64,000 nt of DNA, taken from Streptomyces sp. 15-116A (GTDB taxonomy: Bacteria; Actinomycetota; Actinomycetes; Streptomycetales; Streptomycetaceae). The position numbers and the translations under genes were made by a program. Under the pieces are notes generated by a model. It worked only from the letters and a program-made list of their open reading frames with translations. It had not been told where the DNA came from and searched no databases. The DNA is taken from positions 1-64,000 of the forward strand of contig NZ_JAOCQE010000003.1 of the NCBI RefSeq assembly GCF_025290915.1, written 5' to 3'. Below are positions 16,716-25,088 of the stretch, one piece after another. Each line of letters opens with the position of its first letter. Position 1 is the stretch's first letter.

Positions 16716-17410
16716 GTGACGTCCTTGAGCAGGCCCGGGCCCGCGGTATCACCCGTCTGTGCCATCTCACCAAGTCGGCCAACCTGTCCCATATCCTCGA
16801 AACCCGGCAGATACGTCCCGTGGCCACTCTGCAGACAGCTGCGGACGCCTTTCGGCCTGCCGATACCCAGCGCCTGGACGGCGCACTGGAGTTCACCTTC
16901 CTGAGCGTGGAGTATCCGAACACCTGGTACCTGGCCCAGGCAGCGAGCCGGGACCGCCATTTTCAGGACTGGGTGGTTCTCACGCTGGACGTCGACCTGC
17001 TCGCCACTTCCGGCGCACGCTTCTGTCCCTACAACTCCGCACGAGACAGGAGCGCCGGCGCCCGGCTGGGTGCCGACGGCTTCAATGCCATGTTCGCGCC
17101 CACGGTGACCGGCAAGGTGACTCTGCGGCGAGAAAGTGGGCACCCGTCTTGGTGGCCTACGGACGACCAGGCAGAGATACAGATACCCGGGATCATCCCA
17201 CTGTCCGCCGTACGTTCTGTCATCGTCCGGGACGAGAAGCAGGCAGAGCTGGAGCACTTCAGACATGCCCAGTTCGGGATGGCGGTTCTGCTGCCACCTC
17301 TGGTTGTCGCTCCCATGCTCTTCGACAAGTACGTCCTGAGCCGCTCGGTGCGCTCCGGCAATCGGCCACCGGAGAGCCCGTACATCCCCCGAACAACTCT
17401 GGCAGAGTGA
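16712..17410 (+). CDS. DarT-like DNA ADP-ribosyltransferase
   Basis: A 232-residue protein with features of the DarT (DUF4433) toxin family: N-terminal LCHLTKSANLSHILE (family H-x-T...NL-x-x-IL, His18), the middle Tyr/Trp-rich segment, and TDDQAEIQIPGIIPL, in which Glu155 occupies the place of the DarT catalytic glutamate (family QAE-x-x-V). DarT enzymes attach ADP-ribose from NAD+ to bases in single-stranded DNA and act as toxins or phage-defence effectors. The C-terminal 50 residues add a Pro-rich tail with one hydrophobic stretch (AVLLPPLVVAPMLF). It is coupled to the helicase upstream and 4 bp from a glycohydrolase that could reverse its mark. Confidence 0.72.
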   Translation: MSDVLEQARARGITRLCHLTKSANLSHILETRQIRPVATLQTAADAFRPADTQRLDGALEFTFLSVEYPNTWYLAQAASRDRHFQDWVVLTLDVDLLATSGARFCPYNSARDRSAGARLGADGFNAMFAPTVTGKVTLRRESGHPSWWPTDDQAEIQIPGIIPLSAVRSVIVRDEKQAELEHFRHAQFGMAVLLPPLVVAPMLFDKYVLSRSVRSGNRPPESPYIPRTTLAE

Positions 17411-17414
17411 ACAC

Positions 17415-19181
17415 GTGAACGCTGAGCTTCACCCATGGACCGACAGAGCCTGCGGCATGCTGCTAGGAGCAGCCGTCGGGGACGCCATGGGCTGGCCCTA
17501 CGAGCGGCGGGACCGGACTCGCTCACTTCCGCCACTCAGCCAGGTCGCGGGTCGGTTTTTCGCCTGGCAGCGAACGGCAAGCAGCCGTTTCCGCCCGATC
17601 CTTGAGGACATCGGACCAGGCGAGTACAGCGACGACACACAGATGCTCATCGCCGTGGCTCGTGCTCGCCTCACCGCAGGAGACGACTGGCTTACCTGGT
17701 TGCAACGAGTCGAGTGGCCCTTCCTCCTCGATTACGAACGTGGTGCCGGGGCTAGCGTCAAGCGTGCCTGCCGCGCCTGGGAGAAGCATGAATCGGCCTG
17801 GGGCAAGAGGGCCGACGACCAGGAAAAGTACTTCAGTAGCGGGGCCAACGGCGCGGCCATGCGCATCGCGCCGCACGTCATAGTCCACCACAAGGGTTCC
17901 TTCGGCGACCTGGCGCACGACGTGGTCCGCGACGCCGCGACGACACACGGGCACCCGCGAGCCCTGCTGGGTGCCTTGGTGCATGCCTACGCCCTGTGGA
18001 CCAGTTTGCGGCAACCTGCGCCATTGGCTTACGGCTGGCTCGTCGAAGCAACACTGGACGGTCTGAAGGACTGGCGGGAACCGGTGTGGCAGGGGCTGGA
18101 CAGAAACTGGTTGGATGCCGCTGCGAAGGCGTTCCCCGGCGGCTACGAACAAGGCTGGGATGACGCCGTGCGGGAGGTGGAGGATCTCCTCACCAGCGCA
18201 CGGTCCTCACTGAACAGCGGCGCGCTGAGTGCGCCCTCCGCCTTTCTCGAGCAACACGGCCTCACTCGGCCGAAGACGCGTGGGTCGGGGACGTTGTGCG
18301 CGGTGGCAGCCATTTACCTCGCGGCCCGTTCGGCCGCCAGCCCGGAGCGTGGCATCGGTGTCCCCGCGCGCCAGGAGGGCGCGGACACGGACACACTGGC
18401 ATCTATGGCCGCCAGCCTGCTCGGCGCAGGTCTGGGCCAGGAATGGCTGGGCTCGTTCGGGCGAACTGTTCAGGATGCGGCCCTGCTCGTCACGCTGGCC
18501 GAGAATCTGCTCACTCCTGTCTCTCCGATCCTGTCCCTGCCTTCTCGCGCCGCGGCTGGCGAAGCTCGGTCGCGGTTCATCGAGAAGCTCGACAAGGCCG
18601 ACAGCCGAGCTGATCTGCTGCTCCCGGACCGGCGCCAAGCACGCGTGGTCGCAGCTGGCACCCTGACGTCCGGCAAGTGGACGGCGCGACGTACACATAT
18701 CGTCACCACGGACGGTCAGAACCTTTTCTTTATCCGCGGGATCCAGCGGGCGGAAGCGGAATTGGAAGGTGTCGAGGAAGCCCCTCGTACCGATGCGGAG
18801 CTGGCTGACGAGCATCGATCGGTCTGGCCACCGAACCAGGTCCGGCTCCAAGGTGCCTATCTGCCCGTCGCCGACATCGGACGCGTGACGGCGGCCATGT
18901 CCGCCCTCGGTTTGAGCGCGCACCGCCGCGGAAGCGACTGGGTCTCTTATGAGAATCTCGTGATCAGGCAGGCACACACCAGCAAAGTCGCTACGGGCGT
19001 TCCAGGCGTCCAACTTCGGGTTGCCATCGACGATGTCCAAGCGGCTTGGGAGCGTCTGCGCAGGCTGGGGTTCGACGGAGCAGTGCAACGTGAGGGCGGC
19101 GCCCTCTGGGCACAGATCGACCCGTACCTGATCGTCGCCGTCAACAACGCCGAGCCGCCCGCTCGCCCAACCCTGCAGTAG
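17415..19181 (+). CDS. ADP-ribosylglycohydrolase (DraG family) with C-terminal VOC-like domain
   Basis: A 588-residue protein. Residues about 10-390 are a DraG/ARH-type ADP-ribosylglycohydrolase with the metal-binding motifs GAAVGDAMG (18-26), YSDDTQM (71-77) and GADTDT (322-327), so it should be active. Residues about 480-585 look like a glyoxalase/VOC-type half-fold (VQLRVAIDDVQAAWERLRRLGF), which is unusual for this family; the linker (about 395-470) is unassigned. As the third gene of the helicase/DarT unit it is the likely antitoxin, replacing the DarG macrodomain. GTG 17415 starts 4 bp after the DarT stop. Confidence 0.78.
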   Translation: MNAELHPWTDRACGMLLGAAVGDAMGWPYERRDRTRSLPPLSQVAGRFFAWQRTASSRFRPILEDIGPGEYSDDTQMLIAVARARLTAGDDWLTWLQRVEWPFLLDYERGAGASVKRACRAWEKHESAWGKRADDQEKYFSSGANGAAMRIAPHVIVHHKGSFGDLAHDVVRDAATTHGHPRALLGALVHAYALWTSLRQPAPLAYGWLVEATLDGLKDWREPVWQGLDRNWLDAAAKAFPGGYEQGWDDAVREVEDLLTSARSSLNSGALSAPSAFLEQHGLTRPKTRGSGTLCAVAAIYLAARSAASPERGIGVPARQEGADTDTLASMAASLLGAGLGQEWLGSFGRTVQDAALLVTLAENLLTPVSPILSLPSRAAAGEARSRFIEKLDKADSRADLLLPDRRQARVVAAGTLTSGKWTARRTHIVTTDGQNLFFIRGIQRAEAELEGVEEAPRTDAELADEHRSVWPPNQVRLQGAYLPVADIGRVTAAMSALGLSAHRRGSDWVSYENLVIRQAHTSKVATGVPGVQLRVAIDDVQAAWERLRRLGFDGAVQREGGALWAQIDPYLIVAVNNAEPPARPTLQ

Positions 19182-19215
19182 ACCCGGCCGGGACGCGATG
19201 GGTTGCTTTGCCACG

Positions 19216-20259
19216 TCAGTTCAAGGCGAGCCCACGGAAGGTGTTGCGAACCTCGGTCAACGGGCCACGTTCCCTTGTGTAGTAGAGCTTGTTGGTCAGG
19301 AGTACCGCCCAGCGGCACTTGGTGGGGGAAATCCACATGCCTGTGCCGGTGAAGCCGTAGTGGACCCAGACGCCTTCGTCGGCGCTCGTGCCGGGAGCGG
19401 GGTGCCAGAATAGGCCGCGAGCAGGTTGGAGCCGGCCCGTCTGGATTGTCAGGGAGCGGGTGATCCATTCGCTCCCGAAACCAGCCCGGAACTGGGAAGC
19501 GGCAGGGGCGAGCATGTACCGGAGGAAGGCGGCGAGGTCGTCGAGGACGGTGAAGGCGCCGGCGATGCCGCAGACGCCGCCCAGAAGGCGGGCAGAGAAG
19601 TCGTGGGCGACTCCCTTGAGGTGGGTGTCGGTGTCGTGGTCGAGTTCGGTGGGTGCGCAGCGGGCGGCGAGGTCGGCGGGCAGGGGGCCGAAGCGGGTGC
19701 CGGTCATGCCCAGCGGATGCCAGGTGCGGGCGGTGGCCAGCTGGTCCAAGGGGCTGCCGGAGAGGTGTTCGGCGAGGTAGCCGAGGATGAGGGCGGCTCG
19801 GTCGGTGTACTCGACGGCTTCGCCGGGTGCCCGGTGGAGTGCCTCGTGCAGTACTCCGCGGCGGATGTCGTCCGGGTTGGTGCCGTAGAGGTTCTTCAGC
19901 TGGGCTCGCAGTGGGACGCCGGCGGTGTGCGTCAGCAGATGCCGGGCGGTGACGGCTCCGAGTGGGTGCCCGGTGACCTCCTGCCAGAAGCTGCCGAGCG
20001 GCTGGTCGAGGTCGAGGGTTCCGTCCTCGTACAGGGCGCCGACGGAGGACCAGACAGCCAGGATCTTGGTGAGGCTGGCGGCGTCGAAGACGGTGTCGGT
20101 GCGCATCGGCACGTCCGGCTCGTCGGGGTCGAGGACGCCGGTGGTGCCCTGGGCGAGGGTGCCGGTGGCGTCGCCGAGGGCCCATACGGCGCCCGGGTAC
20201 ACCTTGTCGCGGACCCCTTCGTCGAGTAGGGCTTCGATGCGGTCATGCTCGTACGTCAT
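19216..20259 (-). CDS. Beta-lactamase-family serine hydrolase
   Basis: A 347-residue class C beta-lactamase/DD-peptidase-fold protein with the SxxK motif SLTK (S62, K65), a Tyr-Thr-Asp at the Y-x-N position (about 151) and a C-terminal HYGFTGTG that matches the third motif. There is no signal peptide, so it is probably cytoplasmic and an esterase or amidase. It is the last gene of the leftward operon beginning at 25528, after a 94-bp gap, and converges on the glycohydrolase gene. ATG 20259 has GAGGGAG upstream. Confidence 0.8.
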   Translation of the reverse strand: MTYEHDRIEALLDEGVRDKVYPGAVWALGDATGTLAQGTTGVLDPDEPDVPMRTDTVFDAASLTKILAVWSSVGALYEDGTLDLDQPLGSFWQEVTGHPLGAVTARHLLTHTAGVPLRAQLKNLYGTNPDDIRRGVLHEALHRAPGEAVEYTDRAALILGYLAEHLSGSPLDQLATARTWHPLGMTGTRFGPLPADLAARCAPTELDHDTDTHLKGVAHDFSARLLGGVCGIAGAFTVLDDLAAFLRYMLAPAASQFRAGFGSEWITRSLTIQTGRLQPARGLFWHPAPGTSADEGVWVHYGFTGTGMWISPTKCRWAVLLTNKLYYTRERGPLTEVRNTFRGLALN

Positions 20260-20353
20260 GGTCTCCCTCTTCGCCGGGGTATCCCGTCGGACAGCGTAGT
20301 GACGTTCGCAGAGCGGTTCGGGTAGTGACGTGTCGGGACGTCTGACGGTCGGT

Positions 20354-21469
20354 TCAGGTGAGCTGTCGGCCGAGGTCGGTCAGGGATCGTGCGGTTGCCG
20401 AGAGGGGGTAGCGTGCCGCATTGGCGTAGCCCGCCTGGCGCAGGGCGGACAGCAACCCAGGGGTCTTCATCAGCCGGTCGAGATCCCGTGCGAGTGCGGC
20501 GGAGTGGGTGAAGTCGGTGGTCATACCGGAAGCGGCGAGCGCCTCGCTGAGGCCGGGGACAGGCTGGTAAAGGACGGGCAGTCCGCACGCTTGGGCTTCC
20601 AGTGCGACCAGTCCCATGGCTTCCAGTATGGTGGACGGCATGACCAGTACGTCGTGTTCGGTGAAGGCTTTCCACAGCTGTGGGCGGCGCAGCCAGCCGA
20701 GGTAGCGGACTCGTACGCCGGCGCGTTGCAGCAGCGGGGCCAGTGCGTGGAACTGGGCTCTGGGCGCGGCGACGCTCAGCTCGACACCGGGGACGGGAGC
20801 CAGGCTCTTGATCAGGGTCTCGCCACCCTTTTCGGTGGTCAGGCGTCCTGCGTACAGGAGCCGCAGGTGGCTGGTGGAGGTGCGTGCCGGCCGGGCGGGC
20901 GGTGCGGTGAGCAGGTGGTCGGGGATGCCCCAGGGGATGTGGGTGATCTTGCGGCGTTCGATCTGTGGGGCGAGCTTGAGGAGGCGGTCGGCCATTGCGT
21001 TGGTCGGGACCACGATGGCGTCGGCGGCCCCGGCTGTCTCGCGCAGCACCTGGAGCTGGTCTCGGTGGGTCTCGGCGAAGATCAGGTCCGTGCCGTGGAC
21101 GAGGGCGATCCGGGGATGCGCGGGCAGAGCGCGGATGAGGGCAGGAGTGGCGCCGAATGCGAGGTGCTGCAAGTGGAGGACGCTGATCTGTGTGGGATCG
21201 AGCGTGGCTGTAAGTGCTCTGCGCAGGGTGGCGACGTAGCGGCTGAAGGCCGTTCCTTCCAGGCATTTGCCTGCTACGGGGAGCACGTTGAGTCCGGCGG
21301 GTGGACGAGGAGCGTGACCAGGTGGTGCGAGCATGAAGGCGCGGGCCGGGATGAGGGGTTGCGGTCCGGTGTAGAGGTCGAGGAAGAGCTCGATGCTGCC
21401 GCCGGGGCTTCCGACGGGGAGGTCCAGGAAGGTGGCGGCCATCGGGCCGGTGGCCGAGCGAGCGTTCAC
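20354..21469 (-). CDS. GT4-type glycosyltransferase
   Basis: A 371-residue GT-B glycosyltransferase. The C-terminal nucleotide-sugar domain has LLYAGRLTTEKGGETLIKSL and the E-x7-E-type stretch EAMGLVALEAQACGLPV. The N-terminal domain starts MAATFLDLPVGSPGGS with a glycine-rich acceptor loop. GTG 21469 has a perfect GGAGGAG about 4 nt upstream and overlaps the previous stop (GTGA). In the operon it may transfer a UDP-sugar derivative made by the enolpyruvyltransferase. Confidence 0.82.
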   Translation of the reverse strand: MNARSATGPMAATFLDLPVGSPGGSIELFLDLYTGPQPLIPARAFMLAPPGHAPRPPAGLNVLPVAGKCLEGTAFSRYVATLRRALTATLDPTQISVLHLQHLAFGATPALIRALPAHPRIALVHGTDLIFAETHRDQLQVLRETAGAADAIVVPTNAMADRLLKLAPQIERRKITHIPWGIPDHLLTAPPARPARTSTSHLRLLYAGRLTTEKGGETLIKSLAPVPGVELSVAAPRAQFHALAPLLQRAGVRVRYLGWLRRPQLWKAFTEHDVLVMPSTILEAMGLVALEAQACGLPVLYQPVPGLSEALAASGMTTDFTHSAALARDLDRLMKTPGLLSALRQAGYANAARYPLSATARSLTDLGRQLT

Positions 21470-22002
21470 CGCGCTCCTCCGTCGATCTCCTCGTAGAGGC
21501 GCGAGATGTCGATGCCTTCCGTGGACGCGTACTTGGCAGGCTGCTGCTGGTAGCTGGCCGGGGTGCCGAAGGTGGTGAGGAAGACGAGCTTGCCGAAGGT
21601 CATGCCCGGATACACGCGCACCGGTCGCGTGGCGCGGATCTCCAGCGTCCAGCGGATCGCATGGCCCTGGTGTCCGAGCGGAGCCGAGACGTGAACCCAG
21701 ATGCCCAGGGACCCGGTGGTGCGGTCGCCATTCAGTAGCTGCGCGTACGTCTCCGAACCGGTCCGCTCCAGCGTGATGCCGAGGTAGAGCAGGCCAGGGC
21801 GCAGCACGAGGCCGGTGTCGGGGATGGGCTGCTCGGTGAAGGCGGTGGGGGTTGCGGCGTCGAGGTTGCCGTCGCAGACGCGGATCGTTTCGCCGAGCCG
21901 CCAGTCGTAGGCGTTGGGGGAGAGGCGGCTGGGCTCGTACGGGTCGATGGTGATCTCGTCGGCCTGGACGGCGGCGGCGATGGCGGGGCCGGTGAGGATC
22001 AC
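21466..22002 (-). CDS. dCTP-deaminase-like protein, copy 2
   Basis: A 178-residue trimeric dUTPase/Dcd-fold protein, about as long as bacterial Dcd. It keeps the catalytic-type glutamate in RWTLEIRATRP but has DRTTGSLGI where Dcd enzymes have the RSSxxRLGL motif, so the Ser and Arg of the active site are missing. Its upstream neighbour shows the opposite pattern. GTG 22002 overlaps the stop of copy 1 (GTGA). It probably handles a cytosine nucleotide or forms a mixed complex with copy 1. Confidence 0.78.
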   Translation of the reverse strand: MILTGPAIAAAVQADEITIDPYEPSRLSPNAYDWRLGETIRVCDGNLDAATPTAFTEQPIPDTGLVLRPGLLYLGITLERTGSETYAQLLNGDRTTGSLGIWVHVSAPLGHQGHAIRWTLEIRATRPVRVYPGMTFGKLVFLTTFGTPASYQQQPAKYASTEGIDISRLYEEIDGGAR

Positions 22003-22538
22003 GATGCCACCGCCCGGAGTCGGGCGAGGTCTCGCCAGTAGGCGGAAGGCTGCGGTCCTGCGGCGGCCTGGTACTTGCCGCGGTAGAGGTCGATGGCGCC
22101 GGTGGAGACGAAGAACATGATCTGCCCGATCGCCATGCCGGCATACACGCGCAGCGGTCGGATCGGGGTGAGCATGAGCGTCCACTGGCCGTGGAAGCCG
22201 ATGTCGCCGATGGGGGCGGTGATCTCGACGAACAGGCCGAGACGTCCGACGGAGGAGCGACCGAAAAGCAGTGGCACGAAGGTGTCGGAGCCGACCTCTT
22301 CGAGGGTGTGGCCGAGGTAGAGCTCGCCTGGCTGGAGGATGTGCCCGTCCGAGCCGATGCTGGTTGCGTTTGTGGGGTTGGGCCGGTGTGGGTCCAGGAC
22401 CGTGCTCGTGTAGGTGATCAGGGTGGGGCCCAGACGCACGTTGTAGCTGTTGGGGTTGACCTGGTCGGCGGCGAACGGGGTGATGCGGAGGCGGCCGTCG
22501 TGAGCGGCAGTGGTGATCTCCGGGCCGGTGAGGATCAT
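21999..22538 (-). CDS. dCTP-deaminase-like protein, copy 1
   Basis: A 179-residue Dcd-fold protein with the classic FGRSSVGRLGLFVEIT motif. Where active Dcd enzymes have TLE it reads GQWTLMLTPIRP, so the catalytic Glu is replaced by Met. The rest of the fold (PLRVYAGMAIGQIMFF) is normal. Its ATG overlaps the stop of the nucleotidase gene (TAATG). Alone it should be inactive as a deaminase; with copy 2 it could form complementary interfaces. Confidence 0.8.
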   Translation of the reverse strand: MILTGPEITTAAHDGRLRITPFAADQVNPNSYNVRLGPTLITYTSTVLDPHRPNPTNATSIGSDGHILQPGELYLGHTLEEVGSDTFVPLLFGRSSVGRLGLFVEITAPIGDIGFHGQWTLMLTPIRPLRVYAGMAIGQIMFFVSTGAIDLYRGKYQAAAGPQPSAYWRDLARLRAVAS

Positions 22539-23775
22539 TAGCTGCTTCCTTCCGCGGTGACAGGAGCGGTGATGATGAGGACGTGCTGGACGGCCTGGTC
22601 CAGGCGCAGGCCGACCTCATATGTGCGTCCGCCGAGGTAGGTGTCGGCGAGGTAGTCGGTGGTCAGCACGGTGGTGATGGCGTCCGGCAGGGGATCGGGG
22701 GCCGTGACGAGCGGGCCGGTCTGGGCGGTCAGACCTGACAGCAGGCCACGGAGGCCGCTGCGTGCCGGCTCAGGTACGTGGGCGTGCACCAGCTGGTTGG
22801 CGAACGGCTCGATGGAGAGCAGGTCGCCCTGGGTGAGTGTGTCGCAGAGCGGGACGGCACGTAGTGCCGTCTCGTTGAGGATGACCGCGTCTGCCCCGAG
22901 TGCCGTACGCAGGCGGGCGGTGAGCTCCACGAGTAGGCTGCGCCGGTCGAGGGGCTGGTGGCGGTACGCCGGACTGATCGGGCCGAGGACGGCGGCCAGC
23001 TGCTGCTTGACGTTTTCGATGAGGGAGCACAGATCCGCAAGCTCCATGGGAAAGCGGCTCGGGGCCCGATTCGGGAAGGTTGTACTGCCGGCACCCCATC
23101 CCGTGCCTACGGGTGTCGCGATCGCATAGCCGTCGGCGAGTTCCCGACCCTTGGCGACCAGGGTGCCGTCGACTCGGACCGGTCCGTACTGATCGCTGTG
23201 GCAGTGCCCGGCGAAGACCACGTCGAGGAACGGGCAGGCCGCCGCGAGTTTCCGGTCCTCGTCGAAGCCGGAATGGCTGAGCAGGACCCAGCTGTCCACC
23301 TCGTGGTGGGCGAGAATCACCTCGCGCAGGGACTGCAGGGGATCGGTGACGCATTGGCCGACTCGCTGGGCAGCCGGGATCGAGTGGAAGGCTTGCCGGC
23401 CGATCACAGCGGTTACGCCGACGCGCCGTCCATCGATGTCGGCGATGTACAGGCGGCGGAACAGAGCGTCGCCGGTGTTGGCATCCACGGCATTGGCGCA
23501 GACAGTGCGCCGGTGAAGGTCGGGTTCGAAGTAGTGGGGCCAGCCGTGGTTGCCGGGGCCAGCACGTCGTACAGCCTGAGCAGGATCCCCCGCTCGATCG
23601 TGCCGCGGGCGAGGCGGTAGTACCCGCTGCCTTCGAAGAAGTCGCCGCAGTCCACGATGAGGGAAGTCGGCCGCAGCGAGTGGAGGTGGGTCAGGAACGG
23701 CGCGGCGTTGTCGAAGGCGGAGTGGACGTCCGTTGTGGCAACGATCTGGCGCAGGTTGCGCCCGTCGGTGGTCAT
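22538..23775 (-). pseudogene. 5'-nucleotidase/metallophosphatase with a frameshift
   Basis: Two frames together make an UshA-like enzyme: the N-terminal metallophosphatase with ATTDVHSAFDN and DCGDFFEG, then, in another frame, GNHGWPHYFEP, LLSHSGFDED and VFAGHCHSDQ (all metal ligands), then a 5'-nucleotidase C-terminal domain. The shift falls in a G4 run (23555-23558, C4 on the coding strand); adding one base restores a 413-codon frame. All ligands survive, so it may be a recent lesion or a sequencing error. The ATG (23775) overlaps the stop of the previous gene (ATGA). The expected role is dephosphorylation of nucleotides or nucleotide sugars. Confidence 0.75.
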
Positions 23776-25088
23776 GGGGTGACCTCGCAGATGTCGGCGC
23801 CCAGGGTGTGGAGCTTGCCGGGCAGGTCGGCGTGGCCGCGGCGGAGCTGGTCGAGACCGCCAAGGGTGGTGACGCCCTGGGCGGTGAGGCCGGCGACCAT
23901 GAGGGCGGATCCGGTTCGGATGTCGGTGGCCTCCACGCCCGTCCCGGTCAGCCGTTGAGGACCGGTAAGGCGGCACTCGGTGGGGGAGATCTCCTCGATG
24001 TCCGCCCCGAGGCGGGCCAACTGCGGCAGAAGATTGCCGTGGCGACCTGGGTTGATGGCGTCGGCGAACAGGTGGGTACCGGGTAGGCCGAGGGCCAGTG
24101 CCATGAGTGGTGGTTCGAAGTCGGCGTCCAAGCCGCCCGGGCTGAGCGAGGCGGTGGCCCGTAAGGGCCGGCTGGCCAAGCGGCCGTCCTGGGCGTTCAC
24201 GGTGAGGGTGTCCGCCTCGCTGACGGTGGAGATGCCCAGTCGGTGCAGGGCAGCCACGAGGGGGCCCAGGTCGTCGGCTCGCGCGCCTCGGATGCGCGCG
24301 CTTCCGCCGGTGGTGGCGACTGCACAGGCGAGTGTCCCTGCCTCCACCTTGTCTCCCGGCACTACCCATGCGGCGTCGCTCGGTGCCGAGGGGGGTGGCG
24401 AGAGGGCGAGCAGGCGCTCGCCGGCCCGGGTTTCCCATCCCGCCGCCTGCAGGGCCTCCAGCACGTACAGCACTTCCGGCGAGAGATTGGGCTCGCCCAG
24501 CCGCAGAGGCCGGCCGGTGGTGACGGCTCGAAGCAGGGCGGCCACGGTCGCCCCGCGCGAGCGGAACGGCAGCACCAGGGACACGGTGCCATAGCGACGT
24601 CTGGCGGCCTCGACGCGATATCCGGAGTCACCCAAGACACTCCGGTCGCCGAATGCCTCGTACACCTTGAAGTGCAGATCCATCCCGCGTGCGCCGATCC
24701 GGCAGCCTCCCGGCCACGGCAGCCGTGCCTCTCCGTGCCGGGCGAGCAGGGCCGGCACCAGGTAGTACGAGGCACGGATACGCGCGGCCTGGGGCAGGTG
24801 GGGGCGCACGGGCTGGTTTTCAGTCGGCAGAATCACCGCCGCAGTCGGCTTCCCGACCGGCTGCGCTACATGCCAGCCCGACTCTTGGAGCAGCGCGAGC
24901 ATGGTCTGCACGTCCGTGTTGGCAGGGATGTTGTTCAGCCGCACCGGACAGCCGAGGGCAGCCGCGGCGGCCACCAGCGGGAGCGCCGCGTTCTTGGAGC
25001 CGTCGACAGTCACAGTGCCGGTGAGCGGTGGGCCCGGACGAACGGCGATCACCTCGGCGGCCACGCCGGGGACGCGAGTGGTCGTCAT
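23772..25088 (-). CDS. MurA-like UDP-GlcNAc enolpyruvyltransferase
   Basis: A 438-residue EPT-fold enzyme with VDGSKNAALPL (K32, N33) and the PEP-binding cysteine C129 in GGCRIGARGMDLH, the place of MurA Cys115. MurA transfers enolpyruvate from PEP to UDP-GlcNAc; homologues in nucleoside antibiotic clusters (NikO/PolA type) use UMP. Lying in an operon with nucleotide enzymes, it is more likely a specialised copy than the cell-wall MurA. Its ATG (25088) shares a base with the stop of the ATPase gene (TGATG). Confidence 0.85.
   Translation of the reverse strand: MTTTRVPGVAAEVIAVRPGPPLTGTVTVDGSKNAALPLVAAAAALGCPVRLNNIPANTDVQTMLALLQESGWHVAQPVGKPTAAVILPTENQPVRPHLPQAARIRASYYLVPALLARHGEARLPWPGGCRIGARGMDLHFKVYEAFGDRSVLGDSGYRVEAARRRYGTVSLVLPFRSRGATVAALLRAVTTGRPLRLGEPNLSPEVLYVLEALQAAGWETRAGERLLALSPPPSAPSDAAWVVPGDKVEAGTLACAVATTGGSARIRGARADDLGPLVAALHRLGISTVSEADTLTVNAQDGRLASRPLRATASLSPGGLDADFEPPLMALALGLPGTHLFADAINPGRHGNLLPQLARLGADIEEISPTECRLTGPQRLTGTGVEATDIRTGSALMVAGLTAQGVTTLGGLDQLRRGHADLPGKLHTLGADICEVTP

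Noticed and set aside
15315-17410. Helicase and ADP-ribosyltransferase-like gene as part of a restriction or BREX system
   Set aside because: No methyltransferase, PglX/PglZ-type or nuclease gene lies nearby.
22538-23775. Programmed frameshift in the nucleotidase
   Set aside because: The G4/C4 run is not a known slippery heptamer and no stimulating hairpin was noticed; a mutation or sequencing error is simpler.
23772-25088. MurA-like gene as the housekeeping cell-wall enzyme
   Set aside because: It lies in a mobile region and an operon with nucleotide enzymes; the core murA is expected elsewhere.
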